Shown: in pieces, positions 24,302 to 33,381 of the stretch | Position numbering within the stretch: position 1 is the stretch's first letter | How the letters are laid out: every line of letters begins with the position of its first letter | Source: Ruminococcus bromii | GTDB lineage: Bacteria > Bacillota > Clostridia > Oscillospirales > Acutalibacteraceae | DNA length: 64,000 bases | Direction of reading: 5' to 3' | NCBI RefSeq assembly: GCF_002834225.1 | Contig: NZ_NNSR01000069.1 | Location: 62,001 to 126,000 of the forward strand | Program-made: the position numbers and the translations under genes | Notes under the pieces: model-generated | Told to the model about the DNA's origin: nothing | Seen by the model: the letters and a program-made list of their open reading frames with translations, nothing else | Database searches by the model: none

Positions 24302-24754
24302 TTGAAGATTTCAACAAAGGTGGAATTCGGAATCATCGCTGTTATTGACATTGCGTCACACTCACTAAACGGCAATGCGGTAACAACTCCCGAAATTGCC
24401 AAACGGCAAAATATATCTAAAAAGTATCTTGAACAGATTCTCTCGTCACTCAGCTCGGCAGGACTTGTGCGAGGTCAGAAGGGTTCAAACGGCGGTTATG
24501 TTATTACAAAAAGCCTTAAAGAGATTACATTCAAGGATATCATAAACGCACTTGACACAAATGTTCTGAGCAATGTTTATTTTAACACTCGGGGCGATGA
24601 TGATGTTATGATAAGACTTATCGACAACAGTCTTTGGTCGAAGATGTCGTCATATCTTCAGGAATATGCCGAAAGCATTACACTTGCACAGCTTTGCGAT
24701 GAGTATATCAAAAACAATGAAATTGAACACAACATTCCGATGTACTACATCTGA
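24302..24754 (+). CDS. Rrf2-family regulator, CymR-like
   Basis: 150 aa starting at TTG 24302 (MKISTKVEFGII), nine bases after AAAGGAG; an ATG at 24293 lies on the ribosome site and is rejected. The Rrf2 winged helix covers residues 1-80 (VTTPEIAKRQNISKKYLEQIL, then LVRGQKGSNGGYVI). Iron-sulfur members such as IscR have three clustered cysteines near residues 90-105; here there are none, and only one Cys occurs in the protein. This resembles Bacillus CymR, which senses cysteine supply through CysK. It is divergent from metY, and matching operators occur at three promoters of the locus. Confidence 0.88.
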   Translation: MKISTKVEFGIIAVIDIASHSLNGNAVTTPEIAKRQNISKKYLEQILSSLSSAGLVRGQKGSNGGYVITKSLKEITFKDIINALDTNVLSNVYFNTRGDDDVMIRLIDNSLWSKMSSYLQEYAESITLAQLCDEYIKNNEIEHNIPMYYI

Positions 24755-24765
24755 TAGATTACAAA

Positions 24766-24799
24766 CAAAAAGCCACCGATTTTTATGTCGGTGGCTTTT
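24766..24799. terminator. bidirectional terminator between Rrf2 and hemL
   Basis: GCCACCGA (24771-24778) pairs with TCGGTGGC (24787-24794), flanked by A5 and T4, separating convergent genes. Confidence 0.9.
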
Positions 24800-24815
24800 C
24801 TTATTTTATCGGATT

Positions 24816-26078
24816 TTATTTAAAGCTTTCAATAACCTGACAGGTTTTTTCAATGTCATCATCCGTGTGTGCAAATGAAACAAACATCGCCTCAAACTGT
24901 GACGGTGCGGCATAGATTCCGTTTTCAAGCAGATGATTGTAATACTCGGCATATCTCTTTGTGTCGGCTGTGGTTGCCGTGTCATAGTCAACAACCTTTT
25001 TGTCGGTAAAAAATGCCGTCATAATCGAACCCACACGGTTCACATTAAGTCCTGCATTCTTCATTGCATTTTCAATCTTTGCAGACTTGCGTTCAAGCTC
25101 GGGATATATCGAATCTTTATTTTTTTCAAGAATTTTAAGCGTTGCAATGCCTGCACTTACCGCTACCGGATTTCCCGAAAGTGTGCCTGCCTGATAAACA
25201 GAACCAAGAGGAGCAACACACTCCATAATCTCCTTTCGTCCTCCGTAAACTGCAAGCGGCATTCCGCCGCCGACAATTTTTCCGAGGGTTGTAAGGTCGG
25301 GTTTTACTCCGTAAAGCTTTTGAGCACCGCCGAGTGAAAGTCTGAAGCCTGTGATTACTTCATCGAAAATAAGAAGTGAACCGTGCTTTTCAGTGATTTC
25401 ACGCAGGAATTTTAAAAATCCTTTTTTGGGCGGAACAACACCCATATTTGCGGCACAAGGCTCAACGATTACACAGGCAATTTCATCACCGCAGTTATCA
25501 AAAAGCTGTTGCACGGATTCTTCATCGTTATATTTTGCAAGGAGAGTTGTGTCTGTGTAGCCTTTCGGCACACCTGCGCTGTTCGGAATTGAATTTGTCA
25601 GAAGTCCCGAACCGCCCTTTACAAGCAAGCCGTCGGAATGGCCGTGGTAACAGCCCTCGAATTTTACAATTTTATCCCTTTTTGTAAAGCCTCTTGCGGC
25701 ACGGATTGCACTCATAACCGCCTCTGTACCTGAATTTACAAGTCGGAGCATTTCAATTGACGGCATATTTTTGCGGATAAGCTCGGCAAGTTCAATTTCT
25801 CCGCTGTGGCACGCACCGAATGTAAGTCCGTTCTGACAGGCAGAAGTCACGGCCTTGACAACATCAGGCTGTTTGTGCCCGAGGATATTCGGTCCCCATG
25901 AGCAGATATAGTCAATGAACTCGTTTCCGTCAACATCATAAATTTTTGAACCCTCTGCACGGTCGATAAAAAGCGGAGTTCTTCCGACCGAACGGCACGC
26001 ACGGACAGGACTGTTCACACCGCCGGGCATAAAGTCAAGCGCCTGTGCGTATAGCTTTTCGCTTTGAGTTATATTCAT
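24816..26078 (-). CDS. hemL: glutamate-1-semialdehyde 2,1-aminomutase
   Basis: 420 aa, typical length. It makes 5-aminolevulinate from glutamate-1-semialdehyde. PLP lysine K267 lies in TTLGKIVGGGMP; NSGTEAVMSAIRAARG and LLIFDEVITGFRLSLGGAQ are class-III aminotransferase motifs specific to HemL. It is the last gene of the hemA-cysG-hemC-cobA/hemD-hemB-hemL operon, 12 bp after hemB. Confidence 0.96.
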   Translation of the reverse strand: MNITQSEKLYAQALDFMPGGVNSPVRACRSVGRTPLFIDRAEGSKIYDVDGNEFIDYICSWGPNILGHKQPDVVKAVTSACQNGLTFGACHSGEIELAELIRKNMPSIEMLRLVNSGTEAVMSAIRAARGFTKRDKIVKFEGCYHGHSDGLLVKGGSGLLTNSIPNSAGVPKGYTDTTLLAKYNDEESVQQLFDNCGDEIACVIVEPCAANMGVVPPKKGFLKFLREITEKHGSLLIFDEVITGFRLSLGGAQKLYGVKPDLTTLGKIVGGGMPLAVYGGRKEIMECVAPLGSVYQAGTLSGNPVAVSAGIATLKILEKNKDSIYPELERKSAKIENAMKNAGLNVNRVGSIMTAFFTDKKVVDYDTATTADTKRYAEYYNHLLENGIYAAPSQFEAMFVSFAHTDDDIEKTCQVIESFK

Positions 26079-26090
26079 AAAAGCACTTCC

Positions 26091-27062
26091 CTATTTGTAA
26101 AATTCGTCAATCCATTTTGCAACATCAAGTGCGTGGTATGTGATTATGATATCCGCACCCGCCCTCTTGATTGCAATCATATTTTCGCACACAATTTTCT
26201 TTTCGTCAATCCAGCCTTTTTCGGCAGCCGCCTTGACCATTGCATATTCACCGCTTACATTATAGGCAACAAGCGGAAGGTCAAAGCGTTCGCTTGCGGC
26301 TTTTACGATATCGAGATATGCAAGTGCAGGCTTGACCATAACCATATCCGCACCCTCGTCAATATCATCTGCAATTTCACGCAGAGCCTCTTTGCCGTTT
26401 GCGTAATCCATCTGGTAGCTTTTTCTGTCGCCAAATTCGGGTGCAGATTCTGCGGCGTCACGGAACGGTGAATAGTAGCCTGAGGCAAATTTTGCACTGT
26501 ATGACATAATCGGAGTGTTGATAAGTCCGTTTTCGTCAAGTGCGTTTCTGATTGCAGACACTCTGCCGTCCATCATATCCGAAGGAGCGATGATATCCGC
26601 ACCTGCTTTTGCAAGGCTGACAGCCATTTTAGAGAGGAGCGGAAGTGTTTCGTCATTGAGAATTTCGTGACCGCAAACAACACCGCAATGACCGTGACTT
26701 GTGTATTCACAAAGGCAGACATCGGCAATAATAAGGAGTGACGGATAATTTTTCTTTATGTATCTGATTGCGTTCTGAGTTACACCGTTATCGTCATAGG
26801 CTGATGTTGCAAGCTCGTCTTTATGCTTTGGAATTCCGAAAATAAGAAGTCCTGCTATGCCGCTGTTTTCAATTTCTTTAAGAATCTCGTCTGCTCTGTC
26901 AAGCGAATATTGGTAGACATTCGGCATTGAATCAACAGGCTTTTTAATATTTTCACCCTCTGCAATAAAAATCGGGTAAATCAAATCGCCCTTGTCAATT
27001 CTTGTTTCACGAACAAGACTGCGAATCCGCTCGCCTGCTCTTAATCTTCTGAATCTTCTCAT
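26091..27062 (-). CDS. hemB: delta-aminolevulinic acid dehydratase (porphobilinogen synthase)
   Basis: 323 aa, full length. The two active-site lysines lie in [17 protein letters not shown] and [12 protein letters not shown]. The sequence [16 protein letters not shown] supplies the three-cysteine zinc site, so this is a zinc-dependent HemB. It condenses two aminolevulinates to porphobilinogen. Four bases separate it from the cobA-hemD stop. Confidence 0.96.
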   Translation of the reverse strand: MRRFRRLRAGERIRSLVRETRIDKGDLIYPIFIAEGENIKKPVDSMPNVYQYSLDRADEILKEIENSGIAGLLIFGIPKHKDELATSAYDDNGVTQNAIRYIKKNYPSLLIIADVCLCEYTSHGHCGVVCGHEILNDETLPLLSKMAVSLAKAGADIIAPSDMMDGRVSAIRNALDENGLINTPIMSYSAKFASGYYSPFRDAAESAPEFGDRKSYQMDYANGKEALREIADDIDEGADMVMVKPALAYLDIVKAASERFDLPLVAYNVSGEYAMVKAAAEKGWIDEKKIVCENMIAIKRAGADIIITYHALDVAKWIDEFYK

Positions 27063-27066
27063 ATAT

Positions 27067-28551
27067 TTAGCCTTCTTTCAAAGTTACTTCCTTGATTATA
27101 GTTTTCAAAATTCCGTCTGTGTCCTTCGTTTTTGCAATCTTGAACGAATTTACGCCGTGACTTTCAAGTGCCTCGGCGGTAATTTCACCTATGCATACAA
27201 CGGAAGTTCTGTCGGAAATAGTTGCTCCGCCGTCAAAAAATGTGTTCACACCCGACGCACTCGCAAAAGTAATAAAATCGGTATCAACAACGGAATTATC
27301 CTGTTTTTTCTCAAGCTGAATGTCATAGGTTTTGACATCGTCAAAATCAATGTTGTTATCAGCCAAAATCCGAGTGAGTTCGGGCGAACCGTTTTCGGCA
27401 CGCAGAATCAATACTTTTTCGCCGCTTTTCACTGTTTTTGCAAGCAAAATTCCAAGTTCACGGGTTGTGTAGACATTCGGAATACAGTCGGCAAAAATTC
27501 CGTACTTTTCAAGTACAGCCGCTGTTCCCGAACCAATCACCGCAAACTTAATATTTGCAAAACTGCGGATATCCTTTTTCAGCTTACGCAGTCGGCTCAT
27601 AAAAATTTCTGCACCGTTCATACTTGTAAGCACCACATAATCGTAGCCGTCAATGCCGTTTATTGCATTGTCAAAAGCTTCGTTGTCATGATATTCAATC
27701 ACCTTTAAAAGGTCATGCCTTTTGACCTCCGCACCCGAAAGCGTGAGCATTTTGCCGAGTTTGTCGGAGAGCTTTCTCGTACCCGTAACGGTAACGGAAA
27801 CATTTTTCAAAGATCTTGTAATTGTGGGGGCAAAGTCAAATTTTGCGGTTTCGCCAACCACTATAACGGCAGGCGGAACAATCTCTGCGGATTTAACATT
27901 TTCGCAGATTGTCGAGAGAGTTCCCCTCATGGTCTGATTTTTTGCACAAGCACCGTTTGACACAACTGCAACGGGAGTATCCTCCGATTTACCGTTCTGA
28001 ATAAGATTTTCCACAATGTCGGGGAGGTTTCTCAAGCCCATAAGAAAGACAAGCGTTCCGTCGGTTTCGGCACATTTCTTTATATTTTCGGGCAGGGTGT
28101 CCTGTGCCGTATGTCCCGTGATTATATGAACACTTCGGCTCAGATTTCTGTGTGTAACAGGGATTCCCGCAAGTTCGGGAACGGCAATCGAGGAAGAAAT
28201 TCCGGGTACAATGTCAAACGGAATATCGGCACTTTTGAGGGTTTCAATCTCCTCTCCGCCTCTGCCGAACACGAACGGATCGCCGCCCTTAAGACGGACA
28301 ACCGTTTTGCCCTCTCTCGCCTTTTCAACAAGGATTTCGTTAATATTTTTCTGCTTTTCGCTGTGTCTGCCCGAACGCTTTCCAACGCAGATTTTTTCAG
28401 CCGTTTCGGGTGCAAAACCGAGCAATGACACATCTATAAGGCTGTCGTAAACAAGCACATCGCAATGTCTGATATACTCCGCACCACGCATTGTTATCAG
28501 GTCAAAATCGCCGCATCCCGCACCGACAATATACACTCTTCCGTTACTCAA
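27067..28551 (-). CDS. cobA-hemD: fused uroporphyrinogen-III C-methyltransferase / uroporphyrinogen-III synthase
   Basis: 494 aa. Residues 1-245 or so are an SUMT (CobA) domain: [35 protein letters not shown] and the GI-PVTHR region. Residues 250-494 are a HemD domain, with [12 protein letters not shown] and [14 protein letters not shown]. One protein thus closes the tetrapyrrole ring and methylates it to precorrin-2, the first step towards siroheme. The fusion is common in clostridia. The gene overlaps hemC by eight bases. Confidence 0.94.
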   Translation of the reverse strand: MSNGRVYIVGAGCGDFDLITMRGAEYIRHCDVLVYDSLIDVSLLGFAPETAEKICVGKRSGRHSEKQKNINEILVEKAREGKTVVRLKGGDPFVFGRGGEEIETLKSADIPFDIVPGISSSIAVPELAGIPVTHRNLSRSVHIITGHTAQDTLPENIKKCAETDGTLVFLMGLRNLPDIVENLIQNGKSEDTPVAVVSNGACAKNQTMRGTLSTICENVKSAEIVPPAVIVVGETAKFDFAPTITRSLKNVSVTVTGTRKLSDKLGKMLTLSGAEVKRHDLLKVIEYHDNEAFDNAINGIDGYDYVVLTSMNGAEIFMSRLRKLKKDIRSFANIKFAVIGSGTAAVLEKYGIFADCIPNVYTTRELGILLAKTVKSGEKVLILRAENGSPELTRILADNNIDFDDVKTYDIQLEKKQDNSVVDTDFITFASASGVNTFFDGGATISDRTSVVCIGEITAEALESHGVNSFKIAKTKDTDGILKTIIKEVTLKEG

Positions 28552-29404
28552 TTTCGCTCACCAGCCTTTTTGCAAGTTTGATTCTGTTTGAAATTTCATC
28601 TGTTCCGCTGACTGTTTTTTTGCAGTCGGCAGACAGAGAAAGCGTTATCCTGTCGTTTTCAACCTTTGAAATTGCACCGACGGGAGTTGAACAATCGGCA
28701 TTGAGGCTGAGCAGAACCTGTCTTTCGGTTTCAAACGAAAGCATTGTATTTTTGTCGCTGATTTCAGCGAGCATTTTGGAAACCTCGCTGTTTTTTCTGC
28801 TTTCAATCGCAACTATTCCCTGACACGGTGCAGGGAGAAATTCATCGGTATCAAACGGAGTTACCGTGTAATCCTCACCGTTGCAAAGGTCAAGTCTTTC
28901 AAGCCCTGCCTTTGCAAGCACAAGAGCATCGTACTCACCGTTCAACAGCTTTTTAAGTCGGGTGTCAACATTGCCCCTTATATCCTTGAATTTTGCATTA
29001 GGATAGATTTTCTCCGCAAAAAGCTTTCGTCTTAAACTGCCTGTTCCGATGACAAAGCCGTCCTTTGTTTCAAAATTGTTGCGTGTGACAAAAACATCGC
29101 CATAGCTGCCCCTTGGCAACACGGCGGAAATTTCAAGTCCGTCTGCAATTTTTGTCGGCAAGTCCTTTGCGCTGTGAACGGCAACATCTGTTTCTCCGTT
29201 CAAAAGTGACATTTCAAGCTCCTTGATGAACACACCTTTTCCGCCTAAAGCTACAAGCGGTTTGTCAAGGGTTTTGTCGCCTGTTGTCGAAATGTAAACC
29301 GTTTCAATTTCAACATTCGGAAAACGGTTTTTCAACGTTTTTATTAACATTTCGGTTTGTGCAAGGGCAAGCCTGCTTTTTCTTGTTCCGATTTTTATCG
29401 TCAT
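28544..29404 (-). CDS. hemC: hydroxymethylbilane synthase (porphobilinogen deaminase)
   Basis: 286 aa. Substrate-binding TRKSRLALAQTEM at the N-terminus, DVAVHSAKDLPT with the catalytic Asp, GTGSLRRK, and the dipyrromethane cofactor cysteine in LNADCSTPVGA. It polymerises four porphobilinogens. It overlaps the genes on both sides, indicating tight translational coupling. The C-terminal domain is slightly short but complete. Confidence 0.95.
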   Translation of the reverse strand: MTIKIGTRKSRLALAQTEMLIKTLKNRFPNVEIETVYISTTGDKTLDKPLVALGGKGVFIKELEMSLLNGETDVAVHSAKDLPTKIADGLEISAVLPRGSYGDVFVTRNNFETKDGFVIGTGSLRRKLFAEKIYPNAKFKDIRGNVDTRLKKLLNGEYDALVLAKAGLERLDLCNGEDYTVTPFDTDEFLPAPCQGIVAIESRKNSEVSKMLAEISDKNTMLSFETERQVLLSLNADCSTPVGAISKVENDRITLSLSADCKKTVSGTDEISNRIKLAKRLVSEIE

Positions 29405-30009
29405 TGTTCGTATTCCTCAATCAAATTTTCAACAGTTTTTTCATCGGGTTCAAGTCCCGAAAGGCAAAGCGAAAGAAGCTGTTCAAAAATCTTCCTTCTG
29501 TCATCTTCCTTTTCAACTTTTTCCTTAATTATCGGGCGATATTTCCACAAAACCTCGGTTGTGTTTTCGTTCATACTTTCAAGGATTCCCACAAAAAGCT
29601 CTTTAAGATATTTTGCGTAAATCGGACTTTTGCCCGATGTTGTAATTCCTGCCGTTATGCCGTTTTTGCTTGCAATTGCAGGAAAAATAAATCCGCATTT
29701 TTCCTTATCGTCAACTGTGTTGACAAGAATATTTTTCTCATTACAAAGCTGAAAAATTTTGCCGTTGAGCGTTTCATCATCGGTTGCGCTGATAACGCAA
29801 AACACACCGTCAAGGTCGCTGTCACAAAATCTGCGGTCAATGATTTTCACATTCAAAGCCTTGATTTCATCGCAGATTTTCGGGGCAACAACGGTTATGT
29901 CCGGCGAGAACGGCATCAACTTTTCAATCTTTCTGAGTGCAACCGTACCGCCGCCGACTACGAGTATTTTTTTATTTTCAATGTCAATATAAAACGGGAA
30001 ATATGCCAT
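29401..30009 (-). CDS. precorrin-2 dehydrogenase / sirohydrochlorin ferrochelatase-type protein
   Basis: 202 aa, equal to the N-terminal (CysG-B/Met8) part of siroheme synthase. It begins FPFYIDIENKKILVVGGGTVALRKIEKL, with the NAD-binding GGGTVA. FVTA-like and TDDETLNGKIFQLC segments follow. It oxidises precorrin-2 to sirohydrochlorin and may insert iron. With CobA in the same operon this gives siroheme for the sulfite reductase at 21.9 kb. The start overlaps the hemA stop by one base. Confidence 0.9.
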   Translation of the reverse strand: MAYFPFYIDIENKKILVVGGGTVALRKIEKLMPFSPDITVVAPKICDEIKALNVKIIDRRFCDSDLDGVFCVISATDDETLNGKIFQLCNEKNILVNTVDDKEKCGFIFPAIASKNGITAGITTSGKSPIYAKYLKELFVGILESMNENTTEVLWKYRPIIKEKVEKEDDRRKIFEQLLSLCLSGLEPDEKTVENLIEEYEQ

Positions 30010-31148
30010 TAGTTATTCTCTCCGCACTTTCTGTAGATTTCAAGAATTCTTGCAAATTCTTCTGCCGAAACATCGGATTTCAGCTTATAAATGAATTTTT
30101 CCGAAAAATCTGACGGCATTGCGTTTTTCACAGACTGCATACACGGCAGAAATTCGTGAAAGGCAAGGTCTTTTTTGAGAACTTCAATTTCCTCAAAAAT
30201 TATTTCTTTTGCACTTTCAACGCTGTCGAGTTTGAGAGCATTGTTCTCGTTTGCAAGCTGTTTTATGCAGTCAATATTAATGAGCCTTACACCGCTTATT
30301 TTGGGGATACTTTCGTCAATGTCGGGCGGTACGGCAAGGTCAATAAACAGCCTTGATTTTTCGGTTTTTATATTGTTTTTTAAATCATAATATGTAACCG
30401 TGTAATGCGGTCCGCTTGTGGCACTGATTACGCAGTCTGCAAAATCAAACGCTTTGTATCTTTCGTCATAATCAATCACATTCGCACCCGTATTTTCAAA
30501 AACAGTTTCTGCTTTGTGCTTTCGTGAGGTCACGGTAACGCTTATACCTTTGTGCGACAAAAGATTTTTCACAACGGTTGAGCCGACCTTGCCTGTTGCA
30601 CCGATTACAAGGACATTCAGCTCACCGTCTTTGAATTTTGCCGCCTCGTTTGACGCAAGAGTTGCAACGGAAACCGATGTTTTTGAAATGGCGGTTTCGG
30701 TCTTGATTTTTTTTGCACAGGCAACAGCCGCCTGAACGCACATATTAAGCTCATATGCAACCGTGCCGTTGTCCTTTGCAAAGGCGTAGGCTCGCTTTAG
30801 CTGACCGAGTATTTCATCTTCACCGATAACCATTGATTCAATTCCGCCTGCCACCCTGAAAAGATGGAGCAAAGCCCTGTCACCGTAGAAAAGACAGATG
30901 TACTTTTTTAGTTCGTCAAAATCAATTCCTGAAAAATCCGAAAGAACGGTTTCAACCGTTTTCACAGATGATTCGTCACCGCAAAAATAAACCTCGGTTC
31001 TGTTGCAGGTGCAGAGAATCAAACACTCGCTGATATTTTCAGAATAATAAAGTTCGTCAAGAAATGTCTTTTTTTGCTCATCGGGAAAGGCAAGCTTCTT
31101 TCTCACAACCACATTTGAAGTTTTGTGACTTACGCTCAGGCAGTACAT
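30009..31148 (-). CDS. hemA: glutamyl-tRNA reductase
   Basis: 379 aa, slightly shorter than the usual 410-440. The catalytic cysteine is C48 in LILCTCNRTEVYF. GGIESMVIGEDEILGQLKRAY and the NADPH fold VLVIGATGKVGSTVVKNL follow, then a shortened dimerisation domain. It is the first committed enzyme of the C5 pathway and the first gene of the operon. Its promoter carries the sulfur-regulon operator, and the leader contains an attenuator-like hairpin. Confidence 0.95.
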   Translation of the reverse strand: MYCLSVSHKTSNVVVRKKLAFPDEQKKTFLDELYYSENISECLILCTCNRTEVYFCGDESSVKTVETVLSDFSGIDFDELKKYICLFYGDRALLHLFRVAGGIESMVIGEDEILGQLKRAYAFAKDNGTVAYELNMCVQAAVACAKKIKTETAISKTSVSVATLASNEAAKFKDGELNVLVIGATGKVGSTVVKNLLSHKGISVTVTSRKHKAETVFENTGANVIDYDERYKAFDFADCVISATSGPHYTVTYYDLKNNIKTEKSRLFIDLAVPPDIDESIPKISGVRLINIDCIKQLANENNALKLDSVESAKEIIFEEIEVLKKDLAFHEFLPCMQSVKNAMPSDFSEKFIYKLKSDVSAEEFARILEIYRKCGENN

Positions 31149-31169
31149 AAAAAATTCGCTCCGTTACAA

Positions 31170-31219
31170 ATAAAATCCGACAGTAAAATACACTTTTAAA
31201 GTTATTTTATTACTGCCGA
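31170..31219 (-). promoter_or_regulatory. attenuator-like hairpin in hemA leader
   Basis: In the transcript, CGGCAGT-aat-AAAATA (31218-31203) pairs with TATTTTACTGTCGG (31190-31177), then GATTTTATTTG follows. It lies about 25 bp before hemA and could end transcription early. The T-tract is interrupted, so an mRNA-stability role is possible too. Confidence 0.4.
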
Positions 31220-31259
31220 CAGCTATTGTCAATTAAAGTTAGTCAGTTATTTCACCACT

Positions 31260-31279
31260 AAACCTATCTGTTTGGTATG
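31260..31279 (+). promoter_or_regulatory. sulfur-regulon operator at hemA promoter
   Basis: AAACCTATCTGTTTGGTATG, with half-sites AACC and GGTA forming a dyad. It lies just downstream of the hemA -10 box, across the expected start point. Confidence 0.65.
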
Positions 31280-31285
31280 TTTTTG

Positions 31286-31314
31286 ATTATACTACATTCA
31301 CCATTCTATGTCAA
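31286..31314 (-). promoter_or_regulatory. consensus promoter of hemA operon
   Basis: Minus strand TTGACA (31314-31309), 17-bp spacer, TATAAT (31291-31286): both boxes and spacing are perfect consensus, so strong transcription when not repressed. Confidence 0.8.
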
Positions 31315-31331
31315 TAAATTTCGGGTTTTGC

Positions 31332-31359
31332 TTGACAAAAACAGTGATTACAATATAAA
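31332..31359 (+). promoter_or_regulatory. promoter of tcdA
   Basis: TTGACA at 31332-31337, 16-bp spacer, TATAAA at 31354-31359. It is back to back with the hemA promoter. A degenerate operator-like GTACCGATAGAAATACTAAA lies at 31422-31441. Confidence 0.65.
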
Positions 31360-31373
31360 CTATACAAAGATAC

Positions 31374-31402
31374 CTCCCGTCAGCAAACAGCGGGAGTTTT
31401 AT
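31374..31402 (+). terminator. weak hairpin in tcdA leader
   Basis: CTCCCG (31374-31379) pairs with CGGGAG (31391-31396), then TTTTATT. It begins within about 10 bp of the likely transcription start and could attenuate tcdA. Confidence 0.4.
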
Positions 31403-31471
31403 TCCGATGTAAATACTTATTGTACCGATAGAAATACTAAATGATTTGAATATGTATTAAGGAGCGTTTTT

Positions 31472-32224
31472 ATGCTTAATCAGTTTTCAAGAACACAGCT
31501 TTTGATTGGCAAAGAAGCTATGGACAGGCTTTCAAAAACAAGAGTTGCAATTTTCGGAATCGGCGGTGTAGGCGGATACACGGCGGAGGCTCTTGCAAGG
31601 AGCGGAGTCGGCGAGCTTGACCTTATTGACGATGACAAGGTGTGCCTTACAAACATCAATCGCCAGATTTTTGCAACAAGAAAAACAGTAGGCAAATACA
31701 AGGTTGATGTTGCAGAGGAAAGGCTCAAGGACATCAATCCCGACATAATCATCAACAAACACCAGACCTTTTACACTCCCGAAACCTCGGAAAAATTCGA
31801 CTTTTCAAAATACGACTATGTAGTTGACGCAATTGACACGGTAACAGGCAAAATTGAGCTTGTTATGCAAGCCAACAAAGCCAAGACGCCTATCATCTGT
31901 TCAATGGGAGCAGGCAACAAGCTTGATCCTACAGCGTTTGAGGTTGCCGACATTTACAAAACCTCGGTCTGTCCTCTTGCAAGGGTTATGAGACACGAAC
32001 TCAAAAAGAGAGGTATCAAAAAGCTGAAGGTTGTTTATTCAAAGGAAAAGCCTATCACACCCGTTGACGATATGGCAATAAGCTGTAAAACAAATTGCAT
32101 ATGCCCTCCCGAAACTGAAAGAAAATGCACCCAACGCAGACAGGTTCCCGGCAGTACCGCATTTGTTCCGTCGGTTGCAGGTCTTATCATAGCCGGCGAA
32201 GTTATCAAGGACTTGATTAAGTAA
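31472..32224 (+). CDS. tcdA: tRNA threonylcarbamoyladenosine dehydratase TcdA (YgdL/CsdL family)
   Basis: 250 aa E1-like enzyme: ATP site IFGIGGVGGYTAEALARSGVG, NINRQIFAT arginine motif, CSMGAGNKLDPTAFEVADIYKTSVCPLARVMRHELKKRG and the closing PGSTAFVPSVAGLIIAGEVI. These mark the TcdA subfamily, which cyclises t6A37 of tRNA to ct6A, rather than MoeB/ThiF. It is a second E1-like protein in the window, distinct from the carrier activator at 20.3 kb. In enterobacteria TcdA works with the sulfur relay CsdAE; here it lies between sulfur operons. Confidence 0.9.
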   Translation: MLNQFSRTQLLIGKEAMDRLSKTRVAIFGIGGVGGYTAEALARSGVGELDLIDDDKVCLTNINRQIFATRKTVGKYKVDVAEERLKDINPDIIINKHQTFYTPETSEKFDFSKYDYVVDAIDTVTGKIELVMQANKAKTPIICSMGAGNKLDPTAFEVADIYKTSVCPLARVMRHELKKRGIKKLKVVYSKEKPITPVDDMAISCKTNCICPPETERKCTQRRQVPGSTAFVPSVAGLIIAGEVIKDLIK

Positions 32225-32241
32225 ATATAATTTTTAACAAC

Positions 32242-32285
32242 GCAAAGCACCGAGAGAAATTACCCTCGGTGCTTTGCTTGTTTTT
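32242..32285. terminator. bidirectional terminator between tcdA and cysA
   Basis: GCAAAGCACCGAG (32242-32254) pairs with CTCGGTGCTTTGC (32265-32277), followed by TTGTTTTTA. Confidence 0.9.
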
Positions 32286-32322
32286 ATAGGATTTTTTACA
32301 GTTGATATCGTGATTAAACAGA

Positions 32323-33381
32323 TTAGATGATAACCGATTCTTCCTGAAGTGATTTGTTACGGAGGATCTGAACCTCATCGCCTTTGGTAATGAAAAGCCG
32401 ATAAAGAAATACATTGACCTTTTCTCCGACGGTAATCGGAGTTTCGTCAAGTCCTCTGTACGCATAAACCGTGCCTCCGTCACATTTTACGGCAATTTCG
32501 ATATTGTCACCTCTGAATGAAGTCTTTATAACCTCGCCGACGGATACAGACGCTTTTTGTGCAGTTGTTTCGCTGAGCTTTGTCACCTTTACAAATTCGG
32601 GACGGATAACTGCACGGTCAACATTATCGACAACATCAAAGGTCTTGAACTTTGTATAATCGTCAAGCGTAGTAGTCTGACCGAAAAATGATGCGGAAAA
32701 TGCGGTTTCGGGATGCTGATAAATGTCAATCGGCGAGCCTATCTGTTCAATTCTGCCCTTGTTTGTAATTATGATTTCATCGGCAACCTCAATAGCCTCG
32801 CTCTGATCGTGAGTTACAAATATACTTGTAACGCCGAGCCTTTCAATCATATCCTTAAGCCATGAGCGAAGCTCCTGCCTAACCTTTGCGTCAATTGCGG
32901 CAAATGGTTCGTCAAGCAGAAGAAGATTCGGGTTTGGCGCAAGCGCTCTTGCAAAGGCAACACGCTGTTTTTGACCGCCCGAAAGCTGGCTTGGATAACG
33001 CTTTTCAAGTCCTTCAAGACCGATAAGCTTTACAAGCTCGTTTACTCTTTCCTTGATAAATTTCTTGCTCTTTTTCTGAATTTTCAGACCGAAAGCAATG
33101 TTATCAAAAACTGTCATATATCTGAAAAGAGCGTAGTTTTGGAATACAAAGCCTATGCCTCTTTTGCTTGCGGGAATATCGTTGACAACCTTTCCGTCAA
33201 TTACAATTTCGCCGCTGTCGGGATTTTCAAGTCCTGCAATCATACGAAGAATTGTTGTTTTGCCGCTGCCCGAAGGACCGAGAAGTCCGATAAGCTTACC
33301 CTTTTCAATACCAAAGTTTACATTGTCGGATGCCTTGTAGTCACCGAAAGTTTTATTTATATTTTTAAGCTCAACATACAT
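32323..33381 (-). CDS. cysA: sulfate ABC transporter ATP-binding protein
   Basis: 352 aa. Walker A GPSGSGKTT (about residue 36), Q-loop VFQNYALFRYMTVFDN, signature LSGGQKQRVAFARAL, Walker B LLLLDEPFAAID and H-loop VTHDQSEA are complete. The C-terminal 110 residues form a TOBE-type regulatory domain. It powers sulfate (thiosulfate) import with the two permeases upstream. The start overlaps the cysW stop by one base. Last gene of the transporter operon. Confidence 0.93.
   Translation of the reverse strand: MYVELKNINKTFGDYKASDNVNFGIEKGKLIGLLGPSGSGKTTILRMIAGLENPDSGEIVIDGKVVNDIPASKRGIGFVFQNYALFRYMTVFDNIAFGLKIQKKSKKFIKERVNELVKLIGLEGLEKRYPSQLSGGQKQRVAFARALAPNPNLLLLDEPFAAIDAKVRQELRSWLKDMIERLGVTSIFVTHDQSEAIEVADEIIITNKGRIEQIGSPIDIYQHPETAFSASFFGQTTTLDDYTKFKTFDVVDNVDRAVIRPEFVKVTKLSETTAQKASVSVGEVIKTSFRGDNIEIAVKCDGGTVYAYRGLDETPITVGEKVNVFLYRLFITKGDEVQILRNKSLQEESVII

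Noticed and set aside
31149-31285. T-box riboswitch before hemA
   Set aside because: No T-box core sequence (TGGNACCGCG) or specifier loop; the leader is also too short.
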